A DNA stretch of 64,000 bases from Devosia sediminis (GCF_016411825.1 NZ_JAEKMH010000003.1:248001-312000), one strand, 5' to 3'; shown: positions 25,650 to 34,923, numbered from the stretch's first letter. Made by a program: numbers and translations. Notes: a model not told the origin generated them from the letters alone.

Positions 25650-26144
25650 ATGTCCCTCCGTCTCTCCATCATCGCCCTGGCCTTTGCCGCCGCCCTGACG
25701 CCGGCATTCGCGCAGGATCATGCCGCCCCCGCCGCTGCCACCGTCACCGTGGGCAGTATCGAGATTTCCGGGCCCTTCACCCGCGCCACCCTGCCCAATG
25801 CGCCAGTGGCCGGCGGCTTCCTGACGCTGACCAATACCGGCGCCGAGGATGATCGCCTTCTGTCGGCCACGTCGTCCATCGCCAAGGAAACCCAGGTTCA
25901 TGAAATGGCCATGCAGGGCGACGTCATGAAGATGCGTCAACTGACCGATGGCATCGTCATACCCGCCGGCGAAACCGTCGCGCTCGAGCCGGGCGGCTTC
26001 CACCTGATGTTCATGGGCCTCACCCAGACCCTGGTCGAGGGGGAAACCGTCGCCGTCACCCTCACCTTCGAAAAGGCCGGCGAGATCACCGTCGACCTGG
26101 CTGTCGGCGGCACTGCGGCAGACGCGCCGGCCATGGGGCATTGA
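25650..26144 (+). CDS. PCu(A)C copper chaperone (164 aa)
   Basis: Periplasmic copper chaperone that delivers Cu(I) for cytochrome oxidase assembly. Signal peptide MSLRLSIIALAFAAALTPAFA. Copper-binding His/Met motif: VHEMAMQGDVMKM and, after about 20 residues, GGFHLMFMGL. The N-terminal part APNAPVAGGFLTLTN-like (TLPNAPVAGGFLTL) is typical. The tail AMGH ends with an extra Met/His. Same operon as CopCD and SCO1. Confidence 0.92.
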   Translation: MSLRLSIIALAFAAALTPAFAQDHAAPAAATVTVGSIEISGPFTRATLPNAPVAGGFLTLTNTGAEDDRLLSATSSIAKETQVHEMAMQGDVMKMRQLTDGIVIPAGETVALEPGGFHLMFMGLTQTLVEGETVAVTLTFEKAGEITVDLAVGGTAADAPAMGH

Positions 26145-26147
26145 GCC

Positions 26148-26738
26148 ATGGCGCTCAATCGTCTGCGCCTGGTCCTCTGGCTGCTGGTGGCGTTTGCCGC
26201 CCTCGCCGCCACCGGCCTTTATGCCTATACCACCCTCAATCGTCCGGCCCGCGTCGCGGGCCTGGGGCAGGGGGATTATCAGCTCGCCACCACGTCGGGT
26301 GAGGCCTTCACCGCGGCGAGCCTCGTCGGCAGTCCCTCCATGGTGTTTTTCGGCTTCACCCATTGCCCGGAAGTCTGCCCCACCTCGCTGGCCGAAATGA
26401 CCACCTGGTACGAGGCGCTGGGCGATGAGGCCAGGGATCTCAAATCCTTCTTCATCACCGTCGATCCCGAGCGCGACACGGCAGACGTCGTCGCCGACTA
26501 TGTCGGCTGGACCGGCCATGTCACCGGCGTCACCGGCTCGGTCGAGGAAACCGCCAAGGCCACCGCCTCCTGGGCCGTCTATGCCGAAAAGGTGCCGCTC
26601 GAGGGCGCCGACTACACCATGGACCACACCGCCTCGATCTTCCTCATCAATGCCGAGGGCGAGTTCGAGGGCACCATCGCCTATCGCGAATCGAGCGACA
26701 CGGCCCTGGCCAAGCTGCGGCGCCTTCTCTCGCTCTAA
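26148..26738 (+). CDS. SCO1/SenC family copper chaperone (196 aa)
   Basis: Membrane-anchored thioredoxin-fold protein for Cu_A site assembly. N-terminal anchor LRLVLWLLVAFAALAATGLYAY, copper motif CPEVCP in FFGFTHCPEVCPTSLAEM, and the distal ligand His in YTMDHTASIFLI. ITVDPERDTADVV is the usual central loop. Starts 3 bases after the chaperone stop and ends overlapping the convergent DUF1905 gene by 4 bases. Confidence 0.93.
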   Translation: MALNRLRLVLWLLVAFAALAATGLYAYTTLNRPARVAGLGQGDYQLATTSGEAFTAASLVGSPSMVFFGFTHCPEVCPTSLAEMTTWYEALGDEARDLKSFFITVDPERDTADVVADYVGWTGHVTGVTGSVEETAKATASWAVYAEKVPLEGADYTMDHTASIFLINAEGEFEGTIAYRESSDTALAKLRRLLSL

Positions 26739-27061
26739 AGCCGCGGCATCCGCGCCTCGATGCGCATCGTCACCTCAAGCCTGTCGCCGATCTCGATCGG
26801 CGGCAGTTTCTTTTGCAGGGCGACTTTCAACGGCAACAGATAGCTGCCCTGGCGCGGAAACAGCGATGTGGTGAAGGCGTGCCCGTCGATCTCCGCCGCA
26901 ACCGGAATGCAGCCCCAGCCATAGCTGACCGCATGCGACACGGCCTGGATCTGCGCACTGATCTCACCCGGCAGCAGGGCAAACAGAAACGGCGCTGGCC
27001 CACGCCAATAGATCACCTCGGCGGAGAAGCTGTATCTGTCTCCGACTGGCGGTTTCCCCAT
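26735..27061 (-). CDS. DUF1905 domain protein (108 aa)
   Basis: Small beta-rich protein: YSFSAEVIYWRGPAPFLFALLP, then AVSYGWGCIPVAAEIDGHAFTTSLFPRQGSYLLPLK, which is the DUF1905 pattern. No signal peptide. Function unknown. ATG at 27061; followed on its 5' side by a block of intergenic repeats. Confidence 0.75.
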   Translation of the reverse strand: MGKPPVGDRYSFSAEVIYWRGPAPFLFALLPGEISAQIQAVSHAVSYGWGCIPVAAEIDGHAFTTSLFPRQGSYLLPLKVALQKKLPPIEIGDRLEVTMRIEARMPRL

Positions 27062-27080
27062 CGTTCCGACCCGGCCTGTT

Positions 27081-27158
27081 CATCGTCACCACCCGACTTG
27101 ATCGGGTGGTCCATGCTGCACCGGACTGGATTGCCGGGACAAGCCCGGCAATGACGAA
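27081..27158. repeat. Type B two-hairpin intergenic repeat, second copy
   Basis: CATCGTCACCACCCGACTTG then ATCGGGTGGTCCATGC, and further on GATTGCCGGGACAAGCCC GGCAATGACG. Same order and spacing as the copy at 12485-12570. Confidence 0.7.
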
Positions 27159-27198
27159 GGGGGCGGCCTCTTGTGCCACTCGCCCCACCCCAGGGTCA

Positions 27199-27271
27199 TT
27201 CCCGCGAAAGCGGGAACCCCCGTTGGATGCTCCAGCACAGCAAAACCCACGGCTCCGCCCTCGAGGGCGGA
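27199..27271. repeat. Two further intergenic palindromes
   Basis: TTCCCGC-GAAA-GCGGGAA at 27199-27216 and the perfect 18-base palindrome TCCGCCCTCGAGGGCGGA at 27254-27271. Both lie just past the 3' end of the D-amino acid dehydrogenase gene. Non-coding. Confidence 0.6.
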
Positions 27272-27291
27272 ACTCCAGCGGATGAGGGGGC

Positions 27292-28545
27292 TCAGCCCCC
27301 CATGAACCGCTCCATGCGGAACGGCGTGATGTCGATTGCCGTCTCTTCCCCGGTCATGGTCTGGGCCAGCAGTTCACCCGTCGCCGGCCCCAGCGTAAAC
27401 CCATGATGGGCATGGCCGATGCCGACATAGAGCCCCTTGTGCCTGGGCGCCTTGGAAATGATCGGCATCATGTCGGGCGTGCAAGGGCGGGCGCCCTTCC
27501 AGGGCTGCTTGTCGAGCCGTTCGCCCAGCGGGAACAGTTCGCGCGCCGCCCTCTCGGCCTTGCCCAATTGGATCGGCGTCGGCGCCGCGTCGCGCATGGC
27601 GAATTCCGCGCCGGTGGTGATGCGGATGCCGCGCGCCATCGGCGCCATGGCATAGCCCACTTCCGGGTCGAGCAGCAGGTGGTTGAGCTTGGCGCCCTCG
27701 CCGGTGCCGTAATGCATGTGATAGCCGCGCTTGACGAACAGCGGCAGCCGGTAGCCCAGCGGCTCCAGCACGTCGGGCGCCCAGGGTCCGAGCGCGATCA
27801 CCGCCTCCCTGGCGCGGATGGTCCTGCCGTTGACTTCCGTGCTCCAGCTTTCTCCGTCCTGCCGCAGACCCTTTGCCGCGCCCTGGATGAAGCGGCCGCC
27901 CAAGGTCTCGAAGAGCTTGAAATATTGGGCCACCAGCGCGCCGGGATCCTTCACCGTCCACGGATCGGTCCAGTGGATGGCGCCGGCCAGCCCGCCCTTG
28001 AGGTCGGGTTCGACGGCCTTGAGCGCTGCCCAGTCGAGCACTTCGAAGCCGATGCCGAATTGATCTCGGTCGCCTTCGGCCTTGGCCACTTCCTTTTCCA
28101 GCTTGTCCGCGCTGCGGAAAGCCAGGTGCCAGCCATAGCGCGAAATCAGCTTTTCCGCCTCCGGCCCGGCGGCGGCGATGAGCTCGGCATGGGTGACGAT
28201 CGATCGCCCGATCAGTGGCGCGTAGCTCGTCACCACCTTGCGATAATGCTCGGGCGAACTCTCCCACCAGTATTTGAGGAGCGGCGGCGCCAGCTTGGGC
28301 AGTGCCAACGGCTCGTAGCGCGCCGCGGTGGAAAGATGCAGGCCCACCTGCAGCAGCGTCTGCAGGTCGCGCGGGAAGGCATGAGGGCGGACGCCCTCGC
28401 GCTGGATGATGCCGGCATTGCCGAAACTGGTTTCGAGTCCCGGCGCACTCTTGTCGACCAGAACGACGCTGCGCCCGCGCTTTAATAAGTAAATACCCGT
28501 AGCTATGCCGACAATGCCTGCACCCAGGATGATAACGTCGTCCAT
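27292..28545 (-). CDS. FAD-dependent D-amino acid dehydrogenase-like protein (417 aa)
   Basis: DAO-fold flavoenzyme. N-terminal dinucleotide motif DVIILGAGIVGIATGIYLLKRG, then LVDKSAPGLETSFGNAGIIQ as in DadA (oxidative deamination of D-amino acids to 2-oxo acids with electrons to the respiratory chain). C-terminal RPCTPDMMPIISKAPRHKGLYVGIGHAHHGFTLGPATG is the family's FAD/substrate region. 417 residues is usual. No alanine racemase next to it. Confidence 0.88.
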   Translation of the reverse strand: MDDVIILGAGIVGIATGIYLLKRGRSVVLVDKSAPGLETSFGNAGIIQREGVRPHAFPRDLQTLLQVGLHLSTAARYEPLALPKLAPPLLKYWWESSPEHYRKVVTSYAPLIGRSIVTHAELIAAAGPEAEKLISRYGWHLAFRSADKLEKEVAKAEGDRDQFGIGFEVLDWAALKAVEPDLKGGLAGAIHWTDPWTVKDPGALVAQYFKLFETLGGRFIQGAAKGLRQDGESWSTEVNGRTIRAREAVIALGPWAPDVLEPLGYRLPLFVKRGYHMHYGTGEGAKLNHLLLDPEVGYAMAPMARGIRITTGAEFAMRDAAPTPIQLGKAERAARELFPLGERLDKQPWKGARPCTPDMMPIISKAPRHKGLYVGIGHAHHGFTLGPATGELLAQTMTGEETAIDITPFRMERFMGG

Positions 28546-28847
28546 TTTCCCTCTGCAACCAAAGCGGCGCCGTGAAAGTTACTGCACCATTCCTAACAGT
28601 CTGCGCGCGGCAATTCTTGCCAAGTTCGGGCGAAAACCACAGTGCAAACTAAATTATATTTAACACAACTACAATTTTACGCAATTTTGTTCGAAAGTGA
28701 CCATTTCATGCGGGAAATTTCCAGCGACCGCACCAACGACCAGAGCTGATCATTCAACCAGCCTAACGCCGGATCACCATTGATCCAAGAGCGGTCCCCG
28801 GACCCCGCATGACAGGCCCTCGAACTTTGTTGAGGAGGCCACAAGCC
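28546..28847. other. AT-rich divergent intergenic region
   Basis: 302 bases between the D-amino acid dehydrogenase and the Gly/Asp-rich protein genes, both transcribed outward. Bases 28640-28690 are strikingly AT-rich (AACTAAATTATATTTAACAC) and must hold the promoters, but I see no clear -35/-10 pair and no ORF. A GAGGAGG precedes the ATG at 28848. Confidence 0.5.
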
Positions 28848-30797
28848 ATGCGTATTCAGTCACAGATTTCAGCCCTCGCCTTTGCCGCGGCCGTGCTCGC
28901 CGCGCCCCCTGCCTTTGCCCAACTCAGTCTCGGCATCAATCTTGGCGGCAATGCTGACGGGGGCGGTCTCGGCCTCGATGCCGGGGTCGATCTCGGCATT
29001 GGCGATACCGAGGTCAATGTCGATGCAGGGGTCGGTGTCGGCGGCGACAGCCTCGTCGATGCCGATGTTGGTGTCGATGCCGGATCCTCCGGCGGCTCCA
29101 CCACCCAGGTCGATGTCGGTGCCGAAGTGCTGGGCGATGACGACGTCGTCGACGTCGATGTTGGCATCGGCTCGTCCGGCAGCTCCAGCAGTGGCGGGTC
29201 GACCGGTGGCGGTTCGAGCGCCGGCAGCACGGGCGGTCGGCTGATCGATGCCGACGTGACCATTGGCGGCGGCACGGGCGGCAGCGGCGGTAGCGGCGGC
29301 ACGGGCGGCAATACCGGTGGCGGCTCCGCCGGCAGTTCCGAGCCGCTGGTCGGTGTCCGCGTTTCCGCTCTCGATGACGCCGCGCGCGTCGATGCGTTGA
29401 TTGGCCAGCTCGGCGCGCCTGGCATTGCCGGCACCGATCTCGACGACATCGTCGACGATACACGGGTGTCCATCGTCGCCGTGGCCGACCTCCTCAATCA
29501 GGATGAGGTCGAGGATATAAGGGCTCAGGTTGAACTGGGCGGCGCCGGGCGTGACGAATTGCTCGCCGCCATCGATGCCAGCGTCGAACTGGGTGCCATC
29601 CTTGATCGCGCGGGCGTCGACAGCGAAGACGTCATCGCCCTCTCGGTCGATGCCGGCGGCAATACCGAACTGCTGGTCCTTGATCTTGGCGTCGATGTCG
29701 CCGACCTCGGCTCTGGCACTGGTGAGGATGGGCCGCTGCTCGATACCGATCTGGCCGCGCTCGACATCGATCTCCTCACCGACGAGGAACTGGCCGAAGT
29801 CGATCTGGCCCTCCTGCCCAATGAAGACCAGCGCCTCGACGCCATTGTCCGCATTCTCGGTCGCGATGGTGGCGATGCCGCGGCAGGCGGCGATTTCGAG
29901 CTGATCGCGGTCGATGCCCTCTTGGGCGAGGACTCCCTTGCCGAACTCGACGCCATTCTGGGCGGCGATGACAGCGAGGATGTCATCATCACCGCCGACC
30001 TGCTTGGCGTGCTGGATGGCGTCGGTCTGTCGCCCGAGGCCGTCATCGGCCTCGATACCCCGCAAAACGGTCCGACCCGCGTCTTTGTCGATGCCGGTCT
30101 GGGCGAGGGGCCGCTGGGCGATCTGGCCAGCGTCGACCTCACCCTGGGCACCGGCTCGATCGGCGGGGGTGGCGATGATGGTGGCGACGACGACGGCAAT
30201 GGTGGCGGCGACGGCGGCAATGGCGGCGGCGATGACGGCACCGGCGGAGACGACGATGACGGCGTCAATGGCGGCGGTGATGATGGCACCGGCGGCGACA
30301 ATGGCGGCGATGACGGCGGCGCCGGCAATGGCAATGGCGGCAACAACAATGGGGGCAACGGCACTGGCGGCAATGCTGGCAACGGCGGCAACGGTGGCAC
30401 CGGTACCATTGGCAATGGTGGTGCCGGCTCCGGCTCCGGCTCCGGCGCTGCGGCCGGCGTGACCGGCAATCGCATGCCGGCGGTTCTGCAGCAGCCCGAT
30501 ATCGTCGTGGCGGAAGTCACCTGCGAGGCCGGCCTGCTCGCCCTCAGCGCCGCGAACGTGCCGAGCCCGGCCGATCTTCGCGCCATTGACGATCTGGAGC
30601 TGGTCAATATTGCCGGCTGCGTCCAGACCCTGCGCCAGGATGAACTGGCCGCCCTGCGGTCCGCCATCGAGGCGTCCGACGATCTGCGCAACCAGGTCGA
30701 AAGCGCCGGTCTTGCGCTCGACGATCTCGTCGGCGGCGGGCTCGACCAGGGCACGCTGACCCTCTACTTCGACGCCGACGGCACCACCGCCGTCTGA
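28848..30797 (+). CDS. Large acidic Gly/Asp-rich secreted protein (649 aa)
   Basis: Unrecognised. Signal peptide MRIQSQISALAFAAAVLAAP..AFA. Mature layout: residues 25-110 of alternating V/D/G (VDVDVGIGSSG-type); 110-165 Ser/Gly-rich; 170-430 a more ordered part with acidic helices such as LLTDEELAEVDLALLPNEDQ; 435-555 an extended GGDDGGNGG tract; 560-649 a C-terminal domain with two Cys (VTCEAGLL, NIAGCVQTL). It is extremely acidic with few basic residues, so it may bind Ca2+ or sit on the cell surface, but no known calcium repeat is met. A strong terminator follows. Confidence 0.75.
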   Translation: MRIQSQISALAFAAAVLAAPPAFAQLSLGINLGGNADGGGLGLDAGVDLGIGDTEVNVDAGVGVGGDSLVDADVGVDAGSSGGSTTQVDVGAEVLGDDDVVDVDVGIGSSGSSSSGGSTGGGSSAGSTGGRLIDADVTIGGGTGGSGGSGGTGGNTGGGSAGSSEPLVGVRVSALDDAARVDALIGQLGAPGIAGTDLDDIVDDTRVSIVAVADLLNQDEVEDIRAQVELGGAGRDELLAAIDASVELGAILDRAGVDSEDVIALSVDAGGNTELLVLDLGVDVADLGSGTGEDGPLLDTDLAALDIDLLTDEELAEVDLALLPNEDQRLDAIVRILGRDGGDAAAGGDFELIAVDALLGEDSLAELDAILGGDDSEDVIITADLLGVLDGVGLSPEAVIGLDTPQNGPTRVFVDAGLGEGPLGDLASVDLTLGTGSIGGGGDDGGDDDGNGGGDGGNGGGDDGTGGDDDDGVNGGGDDGTGGDNGGDDGGAGNGNGGNNNGGNGTGGNAGNGGNGGTGTIGNGGAGSGSGSGAAAGVTGNRMPAVLQQPDIVVAEVTCEAGLLALSAANVPSPADLRAIDDLELVNIAGCVQTLRQDELAALRSAIEASDDLRNQVESAGLALDDLVGGGLDQGTLTLYFDADGTTAV

Positions 30798-30817
30798 TCG
30801 CCGGAGCACGGGTCAAG

Positions 30818-30845
30818 GCCGCCGCACTTCGGTGCGGCGGCTTTT
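30818..30845 (+). terminator. Rho-independent terminator after the Gly/Asp-rich gene
   Basis: Ten-base perfect stem GCCGCCGCAC-TTCG-GTGCGGCGGC followed by TTTT, 20 bases after the stop codon. The UUCG tetraloop is a classic stable loop. Confidence 0.85.
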
Positions 30846-31772
30846 CTATGTCACCGAACCCCCTGGCGGCTGCTGATGCACATAGCCGCAGACGCTGGCC
30901 GGCACTTCCGCTTCCAGCCACTGCCGGAACAGGCTCAGCTTCTTGGACTCCCGCCGCCCCTTGGCGGTGGCGAGGAAATATCCCTTTGCACCGGTCACCG
31001 GCAGGTCGAAGGGCCGCACCAGCCGCCCGTCGCTTACCGCATCGGCGGTCATCATGTCCGCCGCCAGCAGCACGCCCTGTCCCGAAATGGCGGCGTCGAA
31101 GGCCAGCGAGGCATCCGAATAGACCGGCCCACCCAGCGCCGTTTCCGGGTCGAGCCCGGCGCGACGGAGCCAGGCCGGCCAGTCGAGCATGCTGGTACGA
31201 TCCTCGATCACGGGCACGCGCACGAGGTCCGTCGCCGATTTCAGTTGCTCGAGCAGCAGGGGTGCGCAGACCGGCTGGAAATCCTGCCCGCCGATTAGAC
31301 GGGTATCGACGCCCGACCAGTCGCCTTCGCCATAGCGGATGCCGCAGTCGATATCGGGCCGGCCGAGATCGAGCATGGTTCCCGTCACCGTCAGCCGCAA
31401 TTCCAGCCCGGGATGCAGGGCAGAGAACTTGTGCACCCGCCAGATCAGCCAGCGCGAGGCAAAGACGCTCCCCACCGTCACATTGAGTACCCCGTCCTGC
31501 GCGCCCGTCAGGCCCGCCAGCCCGTCCTGCAACTGCGTGAACCCGGCGCTCAGCTGTGGCAGCACCCGCACGAGGTCCGGCAGCGGCTTCAACCCCTGCG
31601 GCGTGCGGGCAAAGAGCTCGACACCTAGCCGCTCCTCGGCCCGGCGCAGATGCTGGCTGACCGCGCCAACGGTCACGCCCAGCTCCTCGGCAGCCGGCGC
31701 CAGCGCACCCCGCCGCGCCACGATCTCGATCGCCCGCAGCGCATTGAGGGGAATGGGAAAGCTCTTGCTCAT
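30846..31772 (-). CDS. LysR family regulator, GcvA-like (308 aa)
   Basis: HTH PIPLNALRAIEIVARRGALAPAAEELGVTVGAVSQHLRRAEERLG, then effector domain with the GcvA-like pattern SVFASRWLIWRVHKFSALHPGLELRL and DIDCGIRYGEGDWSGVD. ATG at 31772. It is divergent from a 42-codon ORF 105 bases away, the probable target. An AGTTT-TTCT-AAACT dyad (31776-31789) lies immediately before the start. Confidence 0.88.
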   Translation of the reverse strand: MSKSFPIPLNALRAIEIVARRGALAPAAEELGVTVGAVSQHLRRAEERLGVELFARTPQGLKPLPDLVRVLPQLSAGFTQLQDGLAGLTGAQDGVLNVTVGSVFASRWLIWRVHKFSALHPGLELRLTVTGTMLDLGRPDIDCGIRYGEGDWSGVDTRLIGGQDFQPVCAPLLLEQLKSATDLVRVPVIEDRTSMLDWPAWLRRAGLDPETALGGPVYSDASLAFDAAISGQGVLLAADMMTADAVSDGRLVRPFDLPVTGAKGYFLATAKGRRESKKLSLFRQWLEAEVPASVCGYVHQQPPGGSVT

Positions 31773-31877
31773 ATAGTTTTTCTAAACTCGGTTGCAGAGC
31801 TTGTCCATTGAGAACGGCGGCTCTCGGGCGCACTTTGGAGTCATAACAGTTCCCCAACGCAATCCTGGAGACACAAA

Positions 31878-32006
31878 ATGTCGATCCTGGCCCGCCTCCT
31901 GGCATGGCTCGGCCGCGCCCGGCCGTCCCGCCCCACCCCCCATCCCGATTGCATGAGTGTCCACGACTGGGCCGACCTCCCGGCCTATCATCCGAAATGC
32001 GGGTGA
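31878..32006 (+). CDS. Small protein, 42 aa, divergent to LysR
   Basis: Unrecognised. ATG at 31878, preceded by CTGGAG and a 7-base spacer. The product begins MSILARLLAWLGRARP (amphipathic, basic), then RPTPHPDCMSVHDWADLPAY and ends in CG. High GC in third positions and a position between a LysR gene and repeats argue that it is real. The arrangement resembles LysR regulators that control one small membrane-associated protein. Confidence 0.5.
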   Translation: MSILARLLAWLGRARPSRPTPHPDCMSVHDWADLPAYHPKCG

Positions 32007-32023
32007 CAAAGCATCCGTAGAAG

Positions 32024-32096
32024 TCACCCCACCCTCATAGCGCCGGTGTTCATCGTCTCCCTCCCCCTTGTGGGGAGGGATCAAGGGTGGGGGTGC
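32024..32096. repeat. Type A intergenic repeat
   Basis: Bases 32042-32094 are, on the other strand, nearly identical to 4088-4140 (one mismatch in 53). Placed at the 3' end of the extensin-like gene. Confidence 0.75.
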
Positions 32097-32105
32097 GATG
32101 GTGCC

Positions 32106-33014
32106 CTACTCGCAGATCCGCGCCGTGCAGGTCTGCCCGTGACACCCGAGGTCGAGGTGCAAATGGTCCGCGTGCTCGGCATTGGCTTCCGGCCCCAGCA
32201 CGGTGGTGAAGCGCCCGCAGGCGGCGCCATGCGCCTGCCGCAGCAGCTTGCCTTCCAGGCTGGTTGCCTTTTGCCAGTCCGCCTCGACACTGATGCGCCG
32301 CCCATCCGCCAGCGACACGCCGATCACATCCACCGCATTGGCAAAGCCGTGTTCGGAAACGAACCCCTCGTCCCCGCCATTGCGGTTGCGGCACATCATC
32401 GACGTGCCGGTATCGAGAGTCGCGACCGGGCTTTCCAGCGCCGCCGCGGCATAGGCGTCCACCTCGCCCACCCAGTCGGCCAGCGCCCCCGCCATTTCGC
32501 AATTGGTGGTTACCGGAGCGGAAAACCCGATCTCGCGGCCATTGACCCGCACCGCCGTGATCGACAGCGGCGAGCGCTCCCCGCATATCCCTTCGGCGAT
32601 CGGCTCGAGCATCTCGCCCATCACTGAGCCATCGAGCAGCGCCGGGCACGCCGTCTGGTAGATCCGCTCCGGCTCCGCTTCGACCGCCACCGGCTCCGGC
32701 TCCTCCGCTACAGGCGGCGCCGCAGGCTCAGGAACTGCTTCCTCCGGCCGCGGCCGGGGCAGGGGCGGCTCCTCCGCCTCTTCGACGGCTGCATCCGCAT
32801 CCGGCCGTTCCACCGCCGGCGTCGGCACCGTGGGCGCCACCGGCTGCGCCACGCTGGGCGGCGTCGGGCGCACCGGCCCCGACTGACCGCCGCCCTGCGC
32901 CGGACGCGGCAGCGCGTCCTCGACGAAGCGGCCGAAACTTTCGAAAAAGTCCTGCGCCAGCGCCGGTGTGGAGGCGCTCAGAAGCGCAATGAGGGTGAAG
33001 GAGGTCAGCCGCAT
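32106..33014 (-). CDS. Extensin-like C-terminal domain protein (302 aa)
   Basis: Secreted protein: signal peptide MRLTSFTLIALLSASTPALA, a long Pro/Glu/Ala-rich low-complexity linker (residues 35-120), then the Extensin-like_C domain with ACPALLDGSVMGEMLEPIAEGICGE, the metal-type motif EHGFANAVDVIGVSL (His/Asp) and AEHADHLHLDLGCHGQ. Conserved Cys pairs and H..D..HLH suggest a zinc peptidase-like fold related to D-Ala-D-Ala carboxypeptidases, so a role at peptidoglycan is likely. ATG at 33014. Confidence 0.82.
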   Translation of the reverse strand: MRLTSFTLIALLSASTPALAQDFFESFGRFVEDALPRPAQGGGQSGPVRPTPPSVAQPVAPTVPTPAVERPDADAAVEEAEEPPLPRPRPEEAVPEPAAPPVAEEPEPVAVEAEPERIYQTACPALLDGSVMGEMLEPIAEGICGERSPLSITAVRVNGREIGFSAPVTTNCEMAGALADWVGEVDAYAAAALESPVATLDTGTSMMCRNRNGGDEGFVSEHGFANAVDVIGVSLADGRRISVEADWQKATSLEGKLLRQAHGAACGRFTTVLGPEANAEHADHLHLDLGCHGQTCTARICE

Positions 33015-33117
33015 GTGGCCCAAACGCCCGATCGCGCCGGAATGTTGCGTCCGGCGCCGGGTTAACCCCCGCTAAACCATCTTTCTTGCCCGTTTGGCTT
33101 CTGCTATCAGCGCCCTC

Positions 33118-34923
33118 ATGACAACGCCCCTCGCCAATATCCGCAACTTCTCCATCGTCGCCCATATCGATCATGGCAAGTCGACCCTGGCCGATCGCCT
33201 GATCCAGATGACGGGCGGACTCGACGCGCGCGAGATGAAGGAACAGGTCCTCGACTCGATGGATATCGAGCGCGAGCGCGGCATCACCATCAAGGCGCAG
33301 ACGGTTCGCCTGAAATACAAGGCCAAGGACGGCGAGGACTATGTCCTCAATCTCATCGACACGCCCGGCCATGTCGACTTCGCCTATGAGGTCAGCCGCT
33401 CCATGTCGGCTGTGGAAGGCTCGCTGCTGGTCGTCGATGCCTCCCAGGGCGTCGAGGCGCAGACCCTCGCCAATGTCTACCACGCGCTCGATGCCAATCA
33501 CGAGATCGTCCCGGTCCTCAACAAGGTCGATCTGCCCGCCGCCGACGTCCCGCGCGTCAAGGCGCAGATCGAGGATGTCATCGGCATCGACGCCTCCGAC
33601 GCGCTCGAAATCTCCGCCAAGACCGGCGTCGGCATCGACACCGTGCTCGAAGCCATCGTCCAGCGCCTGCCCGCCCCCAAGGGCGATATCGACGCGCCGC
33701 TCAAGGCCCTGCTGGTCGATAGCTGGTACGACACCTATCTCGGCGTCGTCGTCCTCGTGCGCATCATCGATGGCGTGATGAAGAAGGGCCAGCGCATCCG
33801 CATGATGGCCTCGGGCGCCGTCTACGAGCTCGATCGCGTCGCCGTGCAGACGCCGAAACTGGTGGAAGTCGATCAGCTCACCCCCGGCGAGCTCGGCGTC
33901 TTCACCGCCTCGATCAAGGAAGTGGCCGATACCAATGTCGGCGACACCATCACCGATGATCGCAAGCCCACCACCACGGCTTTGCCCGGCTTCCGCCCGG
34001 CCCAGCCGGTGGTGTTCTGCGGCCTCTTCCCGGTCGACGCTTCGGACTTCGACGAGCTCCGCGCCGCCATGGGCAAGCTGCGTCTGAACGACGCCAGCTT
34101 CAGCTTCGAAATGGAAACCAGCGCCGCCCTCGGCTTCGGCTTCCGCTGCGGTTTCCTCGGCCTCCTCCATCTCGAAATCATCCAGGAGCGTCTCTCCCGC
34201 GAGTTCGATCTCGATCTCATCGCCACCGCCCCTTCGGTGGTCTACGAGGTCGTCATGACCAATGGCGAGACCATGCATCTGCATAATCCCGCCGATCTCC
34301 CCGATGTCATGAAGATCGAGGAAATCCGCGAGCCCTGGATCAAGGCGACGATCCTCACGCCCGACGAATATCTCGGCGCCATCCTGAAGCTCTGCCAGGA
34401 TCGCCGCGGCATCCAGAACAACCTCTCCTATGTCGGCAATCGCGCCATGGTCGAATACGACCTGCCGCTCAATGAAGTGGTTTTTGACTTTTACGATCGC
34501 CTCAAGTCGATCTCCAAGGGCTATGCCAGCTTTGACTACAAGCTTGATACCCACCGCACCGGCGACCTGGTCAAGCTCACCGTCCTCGTCAATGCCGAGC
34601 CGGTCGACGCCCTGGCCATGCTGGTCCACCGCTCTGTTGCCGAAAGCCGCGGCCGCCAGATGTGCGAAAAGCTCAAGGAGCTGATCCCGCCGCATCTCTT
34701 CGTGATCCCGATCCAGGCCGCCATCGGCGGCAAGATCATCGCCCGCGAAACCGTCCGCGCCATGCGCAAGGACGTGACGGCCAAGTGCTACGGCGGCGAC
34801 GCCACCCGCAAGCGCAAGCTCCTGGACAAGCAGAAAAAGGGCAAGGCCAAGATGCGGCAGTATGGGAACGTCAACATCCCGCAGGAAGCGTTCATCAAGG
34901 CGCTGAAGATGGGTGACGACTGA
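33118..34923 (+). CDS. lepA: Elongation factor 4 (LepA)
   Basis: Translational GTPase of 601 aa that acts on stalled or pre-translocated ribosomes. G1 [10 protein letters not shown]2 region [15 protein letters not shown]3 DTPGHVDF, G4 NKVDLP, G5 SAKTG. LepA-specific C-terminal domain ends [31 protein letters not shown] at 33118 ([10 protein letters not shown]) is favoured over 33094. Confidence 0.97.
   Translation: MTTPLANIRNFSIVAHIDHGKSTLADRLIQMTGGLDAREMKEQVLDSMDIERERGITIKAQTVRLKYKAKDGEDYVLNLIDTPGHVDFAYEVSRSMSAVEGSLLVVDASQGVEAQTLANVYHALDANHEIVPVLNKVDLPAADVPRVKAQIEDVIGIDASDALEISAKTGVGIDTVLEAIVQRLPAPKGDIDAPLKALLVDSWYDTYLGVVVLVRIIDGVMKKGQRIRMMASGAVYELDRVAVQTPKLVEVDQLTPGELGVFTASIKEVADTNVGDTITDDRKPTTTALPGFRPAQPVVFCGLFPVDASDFDELRAAMGKLRLNDASFSFEMETSAALGFGFRCGFLGLLHLEIIQERLSREFDLDLIATAPSVVYEVVMTNGETMHLHNPADLPDVMKIEEIREPWIKATILTPDEYLGAILKLCQDRRGIQNNLSYVGNRAMVEYDLPLNEVVFDFYDRLKSISKGYASFDYKLDTHRTGDLVKLTVLVNAEPVDALAMLVHRSVAESRGRQMCEKLKELIPPHLFVIPIQAAIGGKIIARETVRAMRKDVTAKCYGGDATRKRKLLDKQKKGKAKMRQYGNVNIPQEAFIKALKMGDD

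Noticed and set aside
23850..26627. 925-codon open frame on the minus strand
   Set aside because: Antisense to the copper operon. Composition is low-complexity (Gly, Glu, Arg, Asp) as expected from reading GC-rich codons backwards; the plus-strand genes have clear families.
29030..30440. CRISPR or tandem repeat array
   Set aside because: The repetitive look comes from GGC/GAC codon runs in a coding frame; units vary in length and spacing and there are no spacers.
28869..30809. 646-codon open frame antisense to the Gly/Asp-rich gene
   Set aside because: Ala/Ile repeats mirror the Gly/Asp codons. The plus strand has signal peptide, ribosome-binding site and terminator, the minus strand none.
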